A stretch of DNA of 26,641 nt, taken from JALZAA01 sp035316025 (GTDB taxonomy: Bacteria > Actinomycetota > Acidimicrobiia > IMCC26256 > JACDBD01). Made by a program: the position numbers and the translations under genes. The notes below the pieces were generated by a model that worked only from the letters and a program-made list of their open reading frames with translations, had not been told where the DNA came from and searched no databases. Below, piece by piece: positions 1 through 8,314 of this stretch. The DNA is taken from contig DATFXL010000030.1 in assembly GCA_035316025.1 (NCBI GenBank), forward strand, positions 1-26,641. Reading direction: 5' to 3'. How positions within the stretch are numbered: the stretch's first letter is position 1; the number at the start of each line of letters is the position of its first letter.

Positions 1-693
1 GCACTCACGGTGGCCGGTTGGTTCGAGCTGGCAGACACCATCACCGCGGCAAGCAACGATCCAAGTGTTCGTGTCGTCGTGCTCCGCGCCGAGGGCCGCG
101 GGTTCAACGCCGGCGTCGACATCAAGGAGATGCAGAACACCGAAGGCTTCGACGCTCTGATCGGAGCCAACCGTGGCTGCTTCGCCGCGTTCGCCGCTGT
201 CTACGAGTGCGCCGTCCCCGTCATCGCCGCTGTGCACGGCTACTGCCTCGGCGGCGGGATCGGCCTCGCCGGCAACGCCGACATCGTCCTGGCCTCGACG
301 GACGCCACGTTCGGGCTTCCCGAGGTGGACCGGGGCGCGCTCGGCGCCGCCACGCACCTGGCTCGCCTCGTCCCGCAGCAACGGATGCGCGAGATGGTCT
401 ACACGTCGGCGACGGCCACCGCCGACGAGCTCCACGACTACGGCACGGTGCTCGCGGTCGTGGAGCCGGACCGGCTCCAGGACGCCGCGTACGCGCTCGC
501 CCGCCGCATCGCCGAGAAGAGCCCCGTGGTGATCCGCGCCGCCAAGGAATCTCTGAACGGCATCGACCCGGTCGACGTCAAGCGCTCGTACCGGTACGAG
601 CAGGGCTACACCTTCGAGCTCAACCTGTCCGGTGTCGCTGACGAAGCTAGAGACGCGTTCGTCGACAAGCGCGATCCCGAGTTCGGCGAGTAG
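1..693 (+). CDS. echA20: EchA20-like crotonase, ring D hydrolase (5' partial)
   Basis: Crotonase-fold enzyme. In M. tuberculosis, EchA20 hydrolytically opens ring D of the indene-carboxyl-CoA (HIEC-CoA) formed from sterol rings C/D. The frame is already open at base 1 and reads ALTVAGWFELAD, the usual VNAL region of the family. The true start therefore lies about 20-25 residues upstream, outside the window; the GTG at position 10 is probably internal. Visible motifs: RAEGRGFNAGVDIKEMQ (first oxyanion-hole segment, next to the DIKE stretch), HGYCLGGGIGLAGNAD (second oxyanion-hole segment), and LPEVDRGALGAATHL, which closely matches my recollection of Rv3550. It is the first visible gene of the ring C/D operon, with ipdA starting 12 bases downstream. 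The family call is firm. The exact substrate is inferred from sequence resemblance and from the adjoining ipdABC. Confidence 0.9.
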   Translation, partial: ALTVAGWFELADTITAASNDPSVRVVVLRAEGRGFNAGVDIKEMQNTEGFDALIGANRGCFAAFAAVYECAVPVIAAVHGYCLGGGIGLAGNADIVLASTDATFGLPEVDRGALGAATHLARLVPQQRMREMVYTSATATADELHDYGTVLAVVEPDRLQDAAYALARRIAEKSPVVIRAAKESLNGIDPVDVKRSYRYEQGYTFELNLSGVADEARDAFVDKRDPEFGE

Positions 694-705
694 CCGGGAG
701 CCTCC

Positions 706-1566
706 GTGCCCGACAAGCGGACGTCCGAGGACGAGGTCGCGGCGGAGCTGCGCGACGGCATGACGATCGGGATCGGCGGCTGGGGATCGCGGCGCAAGCC
801 CATGTCGCTCGTCCGAGCCATCGCCCGCACGCCGGTCAAGGACCTCACGCTCGTGAGCTACGGCGGTCCCGACGTTGGGCTGCTGTGCCGCCTCGGCAAG
901 GTGAAGCGGGCGGTGTTCGCGTTCGTGTCGCTCGACACGATCCCACTGGAGCCGCACTTCCGCGCCGCCCGCCAGGCGGGCACCGTGGAGACCCGTGAGC
1001 TCGACGAGGGGATGTTTCTCCTGGGGCTGCAGGCGGCGGCATGGCGCGTGCCGTTCCTGCCGACTCGGGCCGGTCTCGGCTCCGACGTGTTCCGCCTCTA
1101 TCCGGAGCTGCGCACAGTGCAGTCGCCGTACCGTCTGCCGGATGACGAGGGCGAGGAGCTCGTCGCCGTGCCTGCGCTCGAGCTCGACGTCGCGCTCGTC
1201 CACATGAACCGCGGCGACGCCGGTGGGAACGGCCAGTACCTCGGCGTCGACCCGTACTTCGACGATCTGTTCTGCCTGGCGGCGACGCGGCGGTTCATGT
1301 CGGTCGAGCAGGTCGTCCCGACCGAGGATCTCGCCGCGCAGGGACCCGTGCAAACAATGCGCATCAACCGTCTGATGGTCGACGGCGTGGTCGAGGCCCC
1401 GTTCGGCGCCCATTTCACGTCGTGCGCGCCCGACTACGACCGCGACGAGGCCTTCCAGCGCGAGTACGCGGCGACCGCGCGTGACGACGACGCCTGGAAC
1501 GCGTTCCGCCACCGCTACCTCGACGTCGACGGCCACGACGAGTACCTCAAGGCAGTCGGGCTGTGA
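706..1566 (+). CDS. ipdA: IpdA, alpha subunit of COCHEA-CoA hydrolase (ring C opening)
   Basis: Alpha subunit of a class I CoA-transferase-like heterodimer. In actinobacteria IpdAB does not transfer CoA; it hydrolyses the ring C carbon-carbon bond of COCHEA-CoA, the product left after EchA20 has acted. The protein has 286 residues, near the usual IpdA length. N-terminal features are DGMTIGIGGWGSRRKPMSLVRAI, with a glycine-rich turn typical of CoA-transferase alpha chains, and LTLVSYGGPDVGLL. The GTG start at 706 has GGGAG five bases upstream. Stop and next start (ipdB, GTG 1574) are seven bases apart, so the two subunits are probably translated together. Order echA20-ipdA-ipdB-ipdC is that of the mycobacterial KstR2 regulon, which supports the assignment over a generic 3-oxoacid CoA-transferase. 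Confidence 0.9.
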   Translation: MPDKRTSEDEVAAELRDGMTIGIGGWGSRRKPMSLVRAIARTPVKDLTLVSYGGPDVGLLCRLGKVKRAVFAFVSLDTIPLEPHFRAARQAGTVETRELDEGMFLLGLQAAAWRVPFLPTRAGLGSDVFRLYPELRTVQSPYRLPDDEGEELVAVPALELDVALVHMNRGDAGGNGQYLGVDPYFDDLFCLAATRRFMSVEQVVPTEDLAAQGPVQTMRINRLMVDGVVEAPFGAHFTSCAPDYDRDEAFQREYAATARDDDAWNAFRHRYLDVDGHDEYLKAVGL

Positions 1567-1573
1567 GACAGCC

Positions 1574-2335
1574 GTGACGGACGCGACCCGGGCCGACGTC
1601 TGCGTCGTCGCCGTCGCCGAGGTGTTCCGCGGTGACCGCGAGATCCTCGCCAACCCGATCGGGAACGTCCCGATGATCGGCGGACGCCTCGCGCGCGCCA
1701 CCTTCGAGCCCGACCTGGTGGTGACGGACGGCGAGGCACTCCTCGTCGGCAACGTGCTCCCGGTCGGCGACGACGACGCGCCCAAGGTGGTCGAGTCTTG
1801 GAACCCGTACCGGGCCATGTTCGACGTCGTTTGGTCGGGCCGGCGGCACGTGATGATGGGCGCGAGCCAGATCGACCCGTACGGCAACCAGAACTTCGCA
1901 CTCATCGGTGATCCCGCGCACCCCAAGGCGCAGCTCCTCGGCTTGCGGGGCGCGCCGGGGAACACCATCAACGACACCACCAGCTACTGGATCCCGAGCC
2001 ACTCCCCCAAGGTGTTCGTCGAGCAGGTCGACGTCGTGTGCGGCGTCGGCTACGACCGGGCGCAGAAGCTCGGCTCCGCCGAGCGGAGCTTCCACCACTT
2101 GAAGCGGGTGGTCACCAACCTCGGCGTGCTCGACTTCGAGAGCCCCGAGCACCGCATGCGGCTGCTCTCGGTCCACCCCGGCGTCACCGTCGACGAGGTC
2201 GTCGCCGCCACCGGCTTCGGGCTCGTGATCCCCGACGAGGTGCCCGAGTCGCGGCCGCCCACCGACGACGAGCTCCGGCTCATCAGGGACGTGATCGATC
2301 CCCACGACCTTCGCACGAAGGAGGTGCCCGGGTGA
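1574..2335 (+). CDS. ipdB: IpdB, beta subunit of COCHEA-CoA hydrolase
   Basis: Beta chain of the CoA-transferase-like IpdAB heterodimer that opens the last sterol ring. The frame is open back to 1481, inside ipdA. I chose GTG 1574 because it follows the ipdA stop and gives MTDATRADVCVVAVAEVF, a normal beta-subunit N-terminus, and 253 residues, close to the family length. Recognisable segments are ILANPIGNVPMIGGRLAR and the VVTDGEALLV stretch in the first third. WNPYRAMFDVVWSGRRHVMM and GNTINDTTSYWIPSHSPKVF follow in the middle. The stop overlaps the ipdC start (GTGA at 2332-2335), a sign of translational coupling. Neighbours on both sides belong to the same pathway. Confidence 0.9.
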   Translation: MTDATRADVCVVAVAEVFRGDREILANPIGNVPMIGGRLARATFEPDLVVTDGEALLVGNVLPVGDDDAPKVVESWNPYRAMFDVVWSGRRHVMMGASQIDPYGNQNFALIGDPAHPKAQLLGLRGAPGNTINDTTSYWIPSHSPKVFVEQVDVVCGVGYDRAQKLGSAERSFHHLKRVVTNLGVLDFESPEHRMRLLSVHPGVTVDEVVAATGFGLVIPDEVPESRPPTDDELRLIRDVIDPHDLRTKEVPG

Positions 2336-3399
2336 CACATCCGGCGCTCCACACCCGGGCGTGCGACCTGTTCGGCGTGAGGTACCCGATCGTCCAGACG
2401 GGCATGGGCTGGGTGGCCGGCGCCCGGCTCACGTCGGCGACGAGCGAGGCGGGCGGCCTCGGCATCCTGGCGTCGGCGACGATGACGTACGACCAGCTCG
2501 TCCGGGCCGTGCACGAGGTGCAGGACCGCACCGACCATCCCTTCGGCGTGAACCTGCGGGCCGACCAGGACGACGTCGACCGGCGCATCGAGCTGCTCAT
2601 CCGCGAACGCGTTCGGGTGGCGAGCTTCGCCCAGGCACCGGGTGAACGCCTCGTCAAGCGACTGCGTGACGCCGGTGTCGTCACGATGCCGACCGTGGGC
2701 GCGCCGCGGCACGCCGAGAAGGTCGCGGCGTGGGGGGTCGAAGCGGTGATCGCGCAGGGCGCCGAGGGCGGCGGGCACACGGGCACCATTCCTACGTCGT
2801 TGCTGCTCCCCCAAGTCGTGGACGCCGTCGACCTTCCCGTCATTGCGGCCGGCGGATTTACCGACGGGCGCGGGCTGACAGCGGCGCTGGCCTGGGGCGC
2901 GGCGGGCGTTGCGATGGGCACACGGTTCCTGCTCACGAAGGAGAGCACCGTGCCCGACACCGTGAAGGACGTCTACCTCGGCACGCCCGTGACCGGCACC
3001 GTGGTCACGAAGCGCATCGACGGCTACCCGCAGCGCGTCATCCGCACCGAGGTGGTCGACCACCTCGAGCACTCGGGTCGGCTGACGTCGCTCCCCCGCG
3101 CGCTTCGCAACGCGCTCGTCTTCCGCAAGCTCACGGGGACGTCGCTGCGAGCGCTGGCGCGAGAGGGCCTGGCCATGAAGCGCAAGGAGGGACTGACGTG
3201 GTCGCAGGTGGCGATGGCCGCCAACGCGCCGATGCTCACGAAGGCAACGATGGTGGACGGGCGGCTCGAGACGGGCATCCTGCCGACCGGCCAGGGCGTG
3301 GGCGTCATCGACGAGCTGCCCAGCGTCAACGAGCTGGTCGCGAGGATCGTGGACGAGGCGGAGCAGACCCTGACCCGCCTCGAGAAGGAGGGCGCATGA
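2332..3399 (+). CDS. ipdC: IpdC, FMN-dependent nitronate-monooxygenase-like oxidoreductase of ring C/D catabolism
   Basis: TIM-barrel flavoprotein of the nitronate monooxygenase / enoyl reductase II superfamily, 355 residues. In M. tuberculosis IpdC is placed in the step that makes the unsaturated HIEC-CoA before EchA20 opens ring D. Visible FMN-site motifs are PIVQTGMGWVAG (about 19-30), QGAEGGGHTG (142-151, with the family His at 149), VIAAGGFTDGRG (170-181) and GVAMGTRFLLT (192-202). The frame is open far upstream, but the GTG at 2332 overlaps the ipdB stop by four bases and yields MTHPALHTRACDLFGVRYPI, the expected N-terminus. Its own stop overlaps the next start (ATGA, 3396-3399). A generic nitronate monooxygenase is the alternative, but the position directly after ipdAB makes IpdC much more likely. 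Confidence 0.88.
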   Translation: MTHPALHTRACDLFGVRYPIVQTGMGWVAGARLTSATSEAGGLGILASATMTYDQLVRAVHEVQDRTDHPFGVNLRADQDDVDRRIELLIRERVRVASFAQAPGERLVKRLRDAGVVTMPTVGAPRHAEKVAAWGVEAVIAQGAEGGGHTGTIPTSLLLPQVVDAVDLPVIAAGGFTDGRGLTAALAWGAAGVAMGTRFLLTKESTVPDTVKDVYLGTPVTGTVVTKRIDGYPQRVIRTEVVDHLEHSGRLTSLPRALRNALVFRKLTGTSLRALAREGLAMKRKEGLTWSQVAMAANAPMLTKATMVDGRLETGILPTGQGVGVIDELPSVNELVARIVDEAEQTLTRLEKEGA

Positions 3400-3848
3400 G
3401 CACGAAGGAGCGAGTGGCGGCCGTGGAGGGCTGGTTCACACTCGACGATGCCGACCCGCGGCTGCTCGGCAACCGGTGCACACGCTGCGGCAGCTACTTC
3501 TTCCCGAAGGCGTCGGAGTTTTGTCGCAACCCGAGTTGCGACGGCACCGACTTCGAGGAGGCGCCGTTGTCGACCCGGGGCACGGTCTGGTCGTTCACGA
3601 CGAACCACTACGCGCCGCCGGCGCCGTTCGTCGCGGGCGACCCCTTCGAGCCGTTCTCCGTCGCCGCCGTCGAACTCCCCCGCGAGAAGATGGTCGTGCT
3701 CGGGCAGGTCGCCGACGCCGTCGACCCGGCCACGCTGCGGGTCGGCGACGAGGTCGAGCTCGTCCTCGCCACGTTGTTCGAGGACGACGACCACGAGTAC
3801 GTCGTCTGGAAGTGGAAGCCGACCGGGGGAGCAGGCTCCGATGGGTGA
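3396..3848 (+). CDS. DUF35 Zn-ribbon / OB-fold protein, partner of the adjacent Ltp thiolase
   Basis: A 150-residue protein with an N-terminal rubredoxin-like Zn-ribbon (Cys28, Cys31, Cys43, Cys48) followed by an OB-fold-like domain (TRGTVWSFTTNHY onward; GDEVELVLATLF near the end). Known DUF35 proteins bind thiolase-fold lipid-transfer proteins, for example ChsH2 with the Ltp2 aldolase and Rv3521 beside Ltp4/Ltp3. The start overlaps the ipdC stop (ATGA), and its end overlaps the following thiolase start by eight bases, so a stoichiometric complex with that thiolase is a reasonable inference. No catalytic residue is expected in the DUF35 part itself; its proposed role is to shape or cap the acyl-CoA site of the partner. 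Confidence 0.85.
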   Translation: MSTKERVAAVEGWFTLDDADPRLLGNRCTRCGSYFFPKASEFCRNPSCDGTDFEEAPLSTRGTVWSFTTNHYAPPAPFVAGDPFEPFSVAAVELPREKMVVLGQVADAVDPATLRVGDEVELVLATLFEDDDHEYVVWKWKPTGGAGSDG

Positions 3849-5034
3849 TCACGACATCGCCGTCCTCGGCGTGGGCATGCATCCGTGGGGGAAGTGGGGT
3901 CGGAGCTTCGTCGAGTACGGCATCGCCGCCGCCCGCGCCGCCCTCGAAGACGCCGGGCTCGAGTGGAGCGACGTCCAGTTCGTGTCCGGCGCCGACACCA
4001 TCCGGAACGGTTACCCGGGGTATGTCTCGGGCGCGACGTTCGCGCAGGCGCTCGGATGGCAGGGCGCGCCAGTGGCGAGCAACTACTCCGCGTGCGCGTC
4101 CGGCGCCACCGCGCTGAACGCCGCCCGCGCGCAGATCCTCGGCGGCCTGTGCGACGTGGCCCTCGTCGTCGGCGCCGACACGACCCCAAAAGGCTTCCTT
4201 GCGCCGACCGCGGGCGAGCGGGGCGACGATCCGGACTGGCTCCGGTTCCGGCTGCTCGGGGCCACCAATCCGACGTACTTCGCGCTGTACGCCCGCCGGC
4301 GCATGGAGCTTTTCGGGGCGACACCGGTCGACTTCGCGAAGGTGAAAGTGAAGAACGCCGCCCACGGTCTCGCGAACCCAAATGCGCGCTACCGCAAGGC
4401 GGTCACCGAGGACGAAGTGATGGGCTCCCCCGTCGTCGCCGAGCCGCTCCGCCTGCTCGACATCTGCGCGACCAGCGACGGGGCTGCCGCCGTCGTCGTG
4501 TCCAGCGTCGAGTACGCAGGCACGCGCGGCGCCACGGGCCCGGTGCGCGTCGCCGCCGTCTCGACGGTGACGCCGTCGTTCCCGAACACCGTGATCGAGA
4601 TGCCGGACTTCGCCACCGATTCGGCGGCGGCGGTGCCGCCGGGGCCGGTGACGTTCCGCGACGCCATCGCGCAGCGCGCCTACGCCGAGGCCGGCCTCGG
4701 CCCCGACGACCTCGACGTCGCCGAGGTCTACGACCTGTCGACCGCGCTCGAGCTCGACTGGTACGAGAACATCGGGCTGTGCGGTCCCGGCGAGGCCGAG
4801 AAGCTCGTGCACGACGGCGCGACGACGATCGGCGGCCGGATCCCTGTGAACCCGAGCGGCGGCCTGGCGTGTTTCGGCGAGGCCGTTCCCGCCCAGGCGC
4901 TGGCGCAGGTGTGCGAGATCGTATGGCAGCTGCGGGGCGAGGCGGGCGAGCGCCAGGTCGAGGGCGCGCACGTCGGGCTCACGGTCAACCAGGGACTCTT
5001 CGGGCACGGGTCGTCGGTGATCCTCGTCCGCTGA
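3841..5034 (+). CDS. Ltp-type (SCP-x) thiolase-fold enzyme, Ltp3/Ltp4-like
   Basis: Thiolase-superfamily lipid-transfer protein of 397 residues. The nucleophile region NYSACASGATAL carries Cys85, so the thiolase nucleophile is retained. The C-terminal catalytic loops differ from true thiolases: AEVYDLST stands where NEAF would be, and VNPSGGLACFGEAV replaces the GHPxG loop, as in Ltp proteins that act as aldolases or acyltransferases. The middle segment (KGFLAPTAGERGDDPDW, LLGATNPTYFALYARRRMELFGAT split over 190-260) resembles my recollection of mycobacterial Ltp3. GGGGGAG lies about ten bases before ATG 3841, and the first eight bases overlap the DUF35 gene. It presumably acts with that protein on a CoA thioester in sterol degradation; the precise reaction cannot be read from sequence. 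Confidence 0.82.
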   Translation: MGDHDIAVLGVGMHPWGKWGRSFVEYGIAAARAALEDAGLEWSDVQFVSGADTIRNGYPGYVSGATFAQALGWQGAPVASNYSACASGATALNAARAQILGGLCDVALVVGADTTPKGFLAPTAGERGDDPDWLRFRLLGATNPTYFALYARRRMELFGATPVDFAKVKVKNAAHGLANPNARYRKAVTEDEVMGSPVVAEPLRLLDICATSDGAAAVVVSSVEYAGTRGATGPVRVAAVSTVTPSFPNTVIEMPDFATDSAAAVPPGPVTFRDAIAQRAYAEAGLGPDDLDVAEVYDLSTALELDWYENIGLCGPGEAEKLVHDGATTIGGRIPVNPSGGLACFGEAVPAQALAQVCEIVWQLRGEAGERQVEGAHVGLTVNQGLFGHGSSVILVR

Positions 5035-5041
5035 CGCGTTC

Positions 5042-6193
5042 GTGGACCTCACCTTCACCGAGCCGGAAGAGGCCTTCCGCGCCGAGGCACGCTCGTGGCT
5101 GGAGGCGAACGTGCCGCGCCCGGCGCTGCCGTCCGGGGACACGCGGGAGGGCTTCGCGCTCCACAAGGAGTGGGAGCGCGCCTTGTTCGACGCGGGCTGG
5201 GCAGTGGTGTCCTGGCCGCAGGAGTACGGGGGGCGCGACGCGTCGCTCATGGAGTGGCTGATTTTCGAGGAGGAGTACTACCGCGCCGGCGCGCCGCAAC
5301 GCGTCACCCAGAACGGCATCTTCCTGCTGGCGCCGACACTGTTCGAGCTCGGCACCAAAGAGCAGCAGGACCGCATCCTCCGGAAGATGGCGTCCGGAGA
5401 AGAGACGTGGTGCCAGGGTTGGTCGGAGCCGAATGCGGGTAGCGACCTCGCCGGGATCAGCTCACGCGCAGCCCGCGACGACGCGAACGACGGTTGGCGA
5501 CTTTCGGGTCAGAAGACGTGGACGACCCGAGGCGCGTTCTGCGACCGGATGTTCGGCCTGTTCCGTAGTGATCCCGAGGCGGAGCGGCACCGAGGCTTGA
5601 CGTACTTCCTGGTCGACCTGCACGCCGAGGGGGTGACGGTTCGGCCCGTCGAGCGGCTCGACGGCGACGAGGGCTTCGCCGAGGTCTTCCTCGAGGACGT
5701 ATTCGTGCCCGATCGGGACGTCCTCGGCGCCGTGCACGAGGGGTGGCGCGTCGCCATGGCGACCACGGGCTCGGAGCGGGGCCTGACGTTGCGCAGCCCG
5801 GGCCGGTTCTTGGCAGCGGCGGAGCGGCTGGTCGACTTGTACCGAGCGCATGCGGACGACGCCGACCCGACCGTCCGCGACGCCGTCCTGCGCGCGTGGG
5901 TCGACGCCGACGCGTACCGGTGGCAGACCTTCTGGACCGTCACCCGCCTGATGGACGGCGGCCGCACCGGGCCCGAGGCCAGTCTCGTGAAGATCTTCTG
6001 GTCGGAGCTCGACGTGCGTCTCCACGAGACCGCCTTGCGTCTGTTGGGCCCGCGGGCCGAGCTCGTCGACGGCGACGACGCCGTCTGGATGAAGGGCTGG
6101 CAGTTCTCGCTCTCGGGGCCGATCTACGCGGGGACGAACGAGATCCAGCGCAACGTCGTCGCCGAGCGCGTGCTCGGTCTCCCCCGGCGGTGA
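5042..6193 (+). CDS. fadE31: FadE31-like acyl-CoA dehydrogenase subunit
   Basis: Full-length acyl-CoA dehydrogenase (383 residues) with the FAD/substrate motif WCQGWSEPNAGSDLA at 123-137 and the C-terminal AGTNEIQRN (363-371) followed by VLGLPRR. Segments such as WPQEYGGRDASLMEW, RSDPEAERHRGLTYFLVDL and ERGLTLRSPGRFL agree well with remembered FadE31 (Rv3562). In M. tuberculosis FadE31 forms alpha2-beta2 heterotetramers with FadE32 or FadE33, thought to oxidise the methyl-oxo-diacyl-CoA left after IpdAB. The next gene is a shorter dehydrogenase half-subunit, as expected for such a pair. GTG 5042 lies seven bases after the thiolase stop; no clear Shine-Dalgarno sequence is visible, so translation probably depends on coupling. 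Confidence 0.85.
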   Translation: MDLTFTEPEEAFRAEARSWLEANVPRPALPSGDTREGFALHKEWERALFDAGWAVVSWPQEYGGRDASLMEWLIFEEEYYRAGAPQRVTQNGIFLLAPTLFELGTKEQQDRILRKMASGEETWCQGWSEPNAGSDLAGISSRAARDDANDGWRLSGQKTWTTRGAFCDRMFGLFRSDPEAERHRGLTYFLVDLHAEGVTVRPVERLDGDEGFAEVFLEDVFVPDRDVLGAVHEGWRVAMATTGSERGLTLRSPGRFLAAAERLVDLYRAHADDADPTVRDAVLRAWVDADAYRWQTFWTVTRLMDGGRTGPEASLVKIFWSELDVRLHETALRLLGPRAELVDGDDAVWMKGWQFSLSGPIYAGTNEIQRNVVAERVLGLPRR

Positions 6194-6197
6194 TCGC

Positions 6198-7160
6198 GTG
6201 AGGTTCGCGTTCTCGGACGAGCAGCTCGCAATGCGCGACGCGGTCCGCTCCTTCCTCGAGAACGAATGCCCGCCGAAGGTCGTACGCGACGCGTGGACGA
6301 ACGACACAGGCCGCTCGGGGCTGTGGCCGCGCCTGGGCGAGATGGGCGTGCTCGGCGTGCTCGCGCCGGAGGAATGCGGCGGGCTCGGCGGCGACTTCCG
6401 CGACCTCGTGCTGCTGCTCGAGGAGTCGGGCCGGGCCGCGCTCCCCGAACCGATCGTCGAGCATGCCGCCGTGGCGGTTCCGCTGCTCGAGGGCGATCGG
6501 GCCCCGGCGGCGGCCGCCGGCGGTGTGACGATCACGGTCGCGCCGCCGTCGGGCCTCTTGCCCTACGGCGCCGACGCCGACCTCGTGCTGGTGGGCGATG
6601 CGTTCCTCGAACCGCGCGCGCTCTCGCTGCGGCCGCACGAATCGGTCGACGGCTCGCGGCGGCCGCTCGCGATGACCACGCCGCCCAACTCGATCAGCCA
6701 CGCGGTCACGGAACAAGCCGCGCTCGGTGTAGCCGCTCAGCTGATCGGCTTGACCGACCGCATGCTCACGATGACCGTCGACTACGCGAAGGAACGCCAC
6801 CAGTTCGGAGTACCGATCGGTTCCTTCCAGGCCGTCAAGCACCACCTCGCGAACGTCGCGTTGGCGCTGGAGTTCGCCCGACCGCTCGTGTACCGAGCAG
6901 CGTGGTCGATGGCGCACGGGGACAACGCCCGGTTCGTGCACGTCGGCATGGCCAAGGCACGCGCGTCCGAGGCCGCGCTCCTCGCCGCTCGCGCCGCGCT
7001 CCAGGTGCACGGCGCGCTCGGGTACACGACCGAATACGACCTGCACCTCTGGATGAAGCGGGCGTGGGCGCTGGCCGCGTCGTGGGGCGACGCCGCCTGG
7101 CACGGCGACCAGGTGGGACGCGCGATCCTGGACGGCGAGACGACGCCCGAGGAGCAGTGA
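6198..7160 (+). CDS. FadE32/FadE33-like short acyl-CoA dehydrogenase subunit
   Basis: A 320-residue acyl-CoA dehydrogenase homologue, 60 residues shorter than its neighbour. The N-terminal helical domain (FSDEQLAMRDAVRSFLENEC) and the C-terminal helical bundle (DYAKERHQFGVPIGSFQAVKHHLA; LQVHGALGYTTEYDLHLWMKR) are present. The middle beta domain is shortened and lacks the SEPxAGSD flavin motif seen in the preceding protein. This is the pattern of the second chain in the heterotetrameric sterol dehydrogenases, where each chain supplies part of a shared active site. Start GTG 6198 is four bases after the upstream stop, and its stop shares one base with the fadA6 start. FadE32 and FadE33 cannot be told apart here. 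Confidence 0.8.
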   Translation: MRFAFSDEQLAMRDAVRSFLENECPPKVVRDAWTNDTGRSGLWPRLGEMGVLGVLAPEECGGLGGDFRDLVLLLEESGRAALPEPIVEHAAVAVPLLEGDRAPAAAAGGVTITVAPPSGLLPYGADADLVLVGDAFLEPRALSLRPHESVDGSRRPLAMTTPPNSISHAVTEQAALGVAAQLIGLTDRMLTMTVDYAKERHQFGVPIGSFQAVKHHLANVALALEFARPLVYRAAWSMAHGDNARFVHVGMAKARASEAALLAARAALQVHGALGYTTEYDLHLWMKRAWALAASWGDAAWHGDQVGRAILDGETTPEEQ

Positions 7161-8314
7161 TGGCCGAGGCCTACATCGTCGACGCGGTGCGAACACCGGT
7201 GGGTAAGAAGGGCGGCGGGCTCGCCGCCGTGCACCCGGCCGACCTCGGCGCCCACGTGATTACAGGCCTGGTCGACCGGACCGGGATCGATCCGGCCGTC
7301 GTCGAGGACGTCGTGTTCGGCTGTGTGGACACGATCGGGCCCCAGGCCGGTGACATCGCGCGGACCTGTTGGCTCGCCGCGGGCTTGCCCGACGAGGTGC
7401 CGGGGACGACGGTCGACCGGCAGTGCGGGTCGTCGCAACAGGCGCTGCACTTCGCCGCCCAGGCCGTCCTCAGCGGCACGAACGACGTCGTGGTCGCCGG
7501 CGGCGTGCAGAACATGAGCATGATCCCGATCGCGTCGGCGATGACGGTCGCCCAGCCCATGGGATTCGACGATCCGTTCACCGGCTCAGAAGGGTGGCGG
7601 GCCCGGTACGGCACTCAGGAGGTAACGCAATTCCGGAGCGCGGAGATGATCGCCGAGAAATGGGGCATCTCCCGTGACGACATGGAAGCCTTCGCCCTCG
7701 AGAGCCACCGCCGCGCCGTCACCGCCATCGACGAGGCGCGCTTCGAGCGCGAGATCCTCCCCTACGAAGGTGCCGCGACCGACGAAGGGCCGCGCCGTGA
7801 CACGTCACTCGAGCGCATGGCATCGCTGCCGCCCCTCACCGAGGGCGGGCGTGTCACCGCCGCCGTCTCGAGCCAGATCTCGGACGCCGCTGCCGCGATG
7901 CTCGTCGTGTCGGAGCGCGGGCTCCGGCAGCATGGCTTGACCCCGCGGGCACGCGTCCACCACCTGAGCGTGCGAGGCGCCGACCCGATCTTCATGCTCA
8001 CCGCGCCGATCCCGGCCACCGCGTACGCGCTCGAGCGCACCGGCATGTCGCTCGACGACCTGGATCTGGTCGAGATCAACGAGGCGTTCGCATCGGTCGT
8101 GCTGGCCTGGCAACACGAGACGGGCGCCGACCTCAGCAAGGTGAACGTGAACGGCGGCGCCATCGCCCTCGGCCACCCGCTGGGCGCGACCGGCGCCCGA
8201 CTCATGACGACGCTGCTCCACGAGCTCGACCGCACCGACGGCCGCTGGGGGATGCAGACCATGTGCGAAGGCGGCGGCCAGGCGAACGTCACGATCGTCG
8301 AGCGCCTGAGCTGA
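7160..8314 (+). CDS. fadA6: FadA6-like acetyl-CoA acetyltransferase (thiolase)
   Basis: Classical thiolase of 384 residues. The acyl-accepting cysteine is Cys89 in VDRQCGSSQQALHFAAQA; EINEAFASV and VNGGAIALGHPLGATGARL supply the Asn and His loops; MCEGGGQANV carries the second catalytic Cys. N-terminal AYIVDAVRTPVGKKGG and the overall match to remembered FadA6 (Rv3556c) are strong. FadA6 is assigned to thiolytic release of acetyl- or succinyl-CoA during beta-oxidation of the ring C/D remnant, so it closes the operon logically. GAGGAG lies about five bases before ATG 7160, which overlaps the upstream stop (TGATG). Its TGA ends at 8314 and the convergent gene's stop begins at 8315, leaving no room for a terminator between them. 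Confidence 0.88.
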   Translation: MAEAYIVDAVRTPVGKKGGGLAAVHPADLGAHVITGLVDRTGIDPAVVEDVVFGCVDTIGPQAGDIARTCWLAAGLPDEVPGTTVDRQCGSSQQALHFAAQAVLSGTNDVVVAGGVQNMSMIPIASAMTVAQPMGFDDPFTGSEGWRARYGTQEVTQFRSAEMIAEKWGISRDDMEAFALESHRRAVTAIDEARFEREILPYEGAATDEGPRRDTSLERMASLPPLTEGGRVTAAVSSQISDAAAAMLVVSERGLRQHGLTPRARVHHLSVRGADPIFMLTAPIPATAYALERTGMSLDDLDLVEINEAFASVVLAWQHETGADLSKVNVNGGAIALGHPLGATGARLMTTLLHELDRTDGRWGMQTMCEGGGQANVTIVERLS

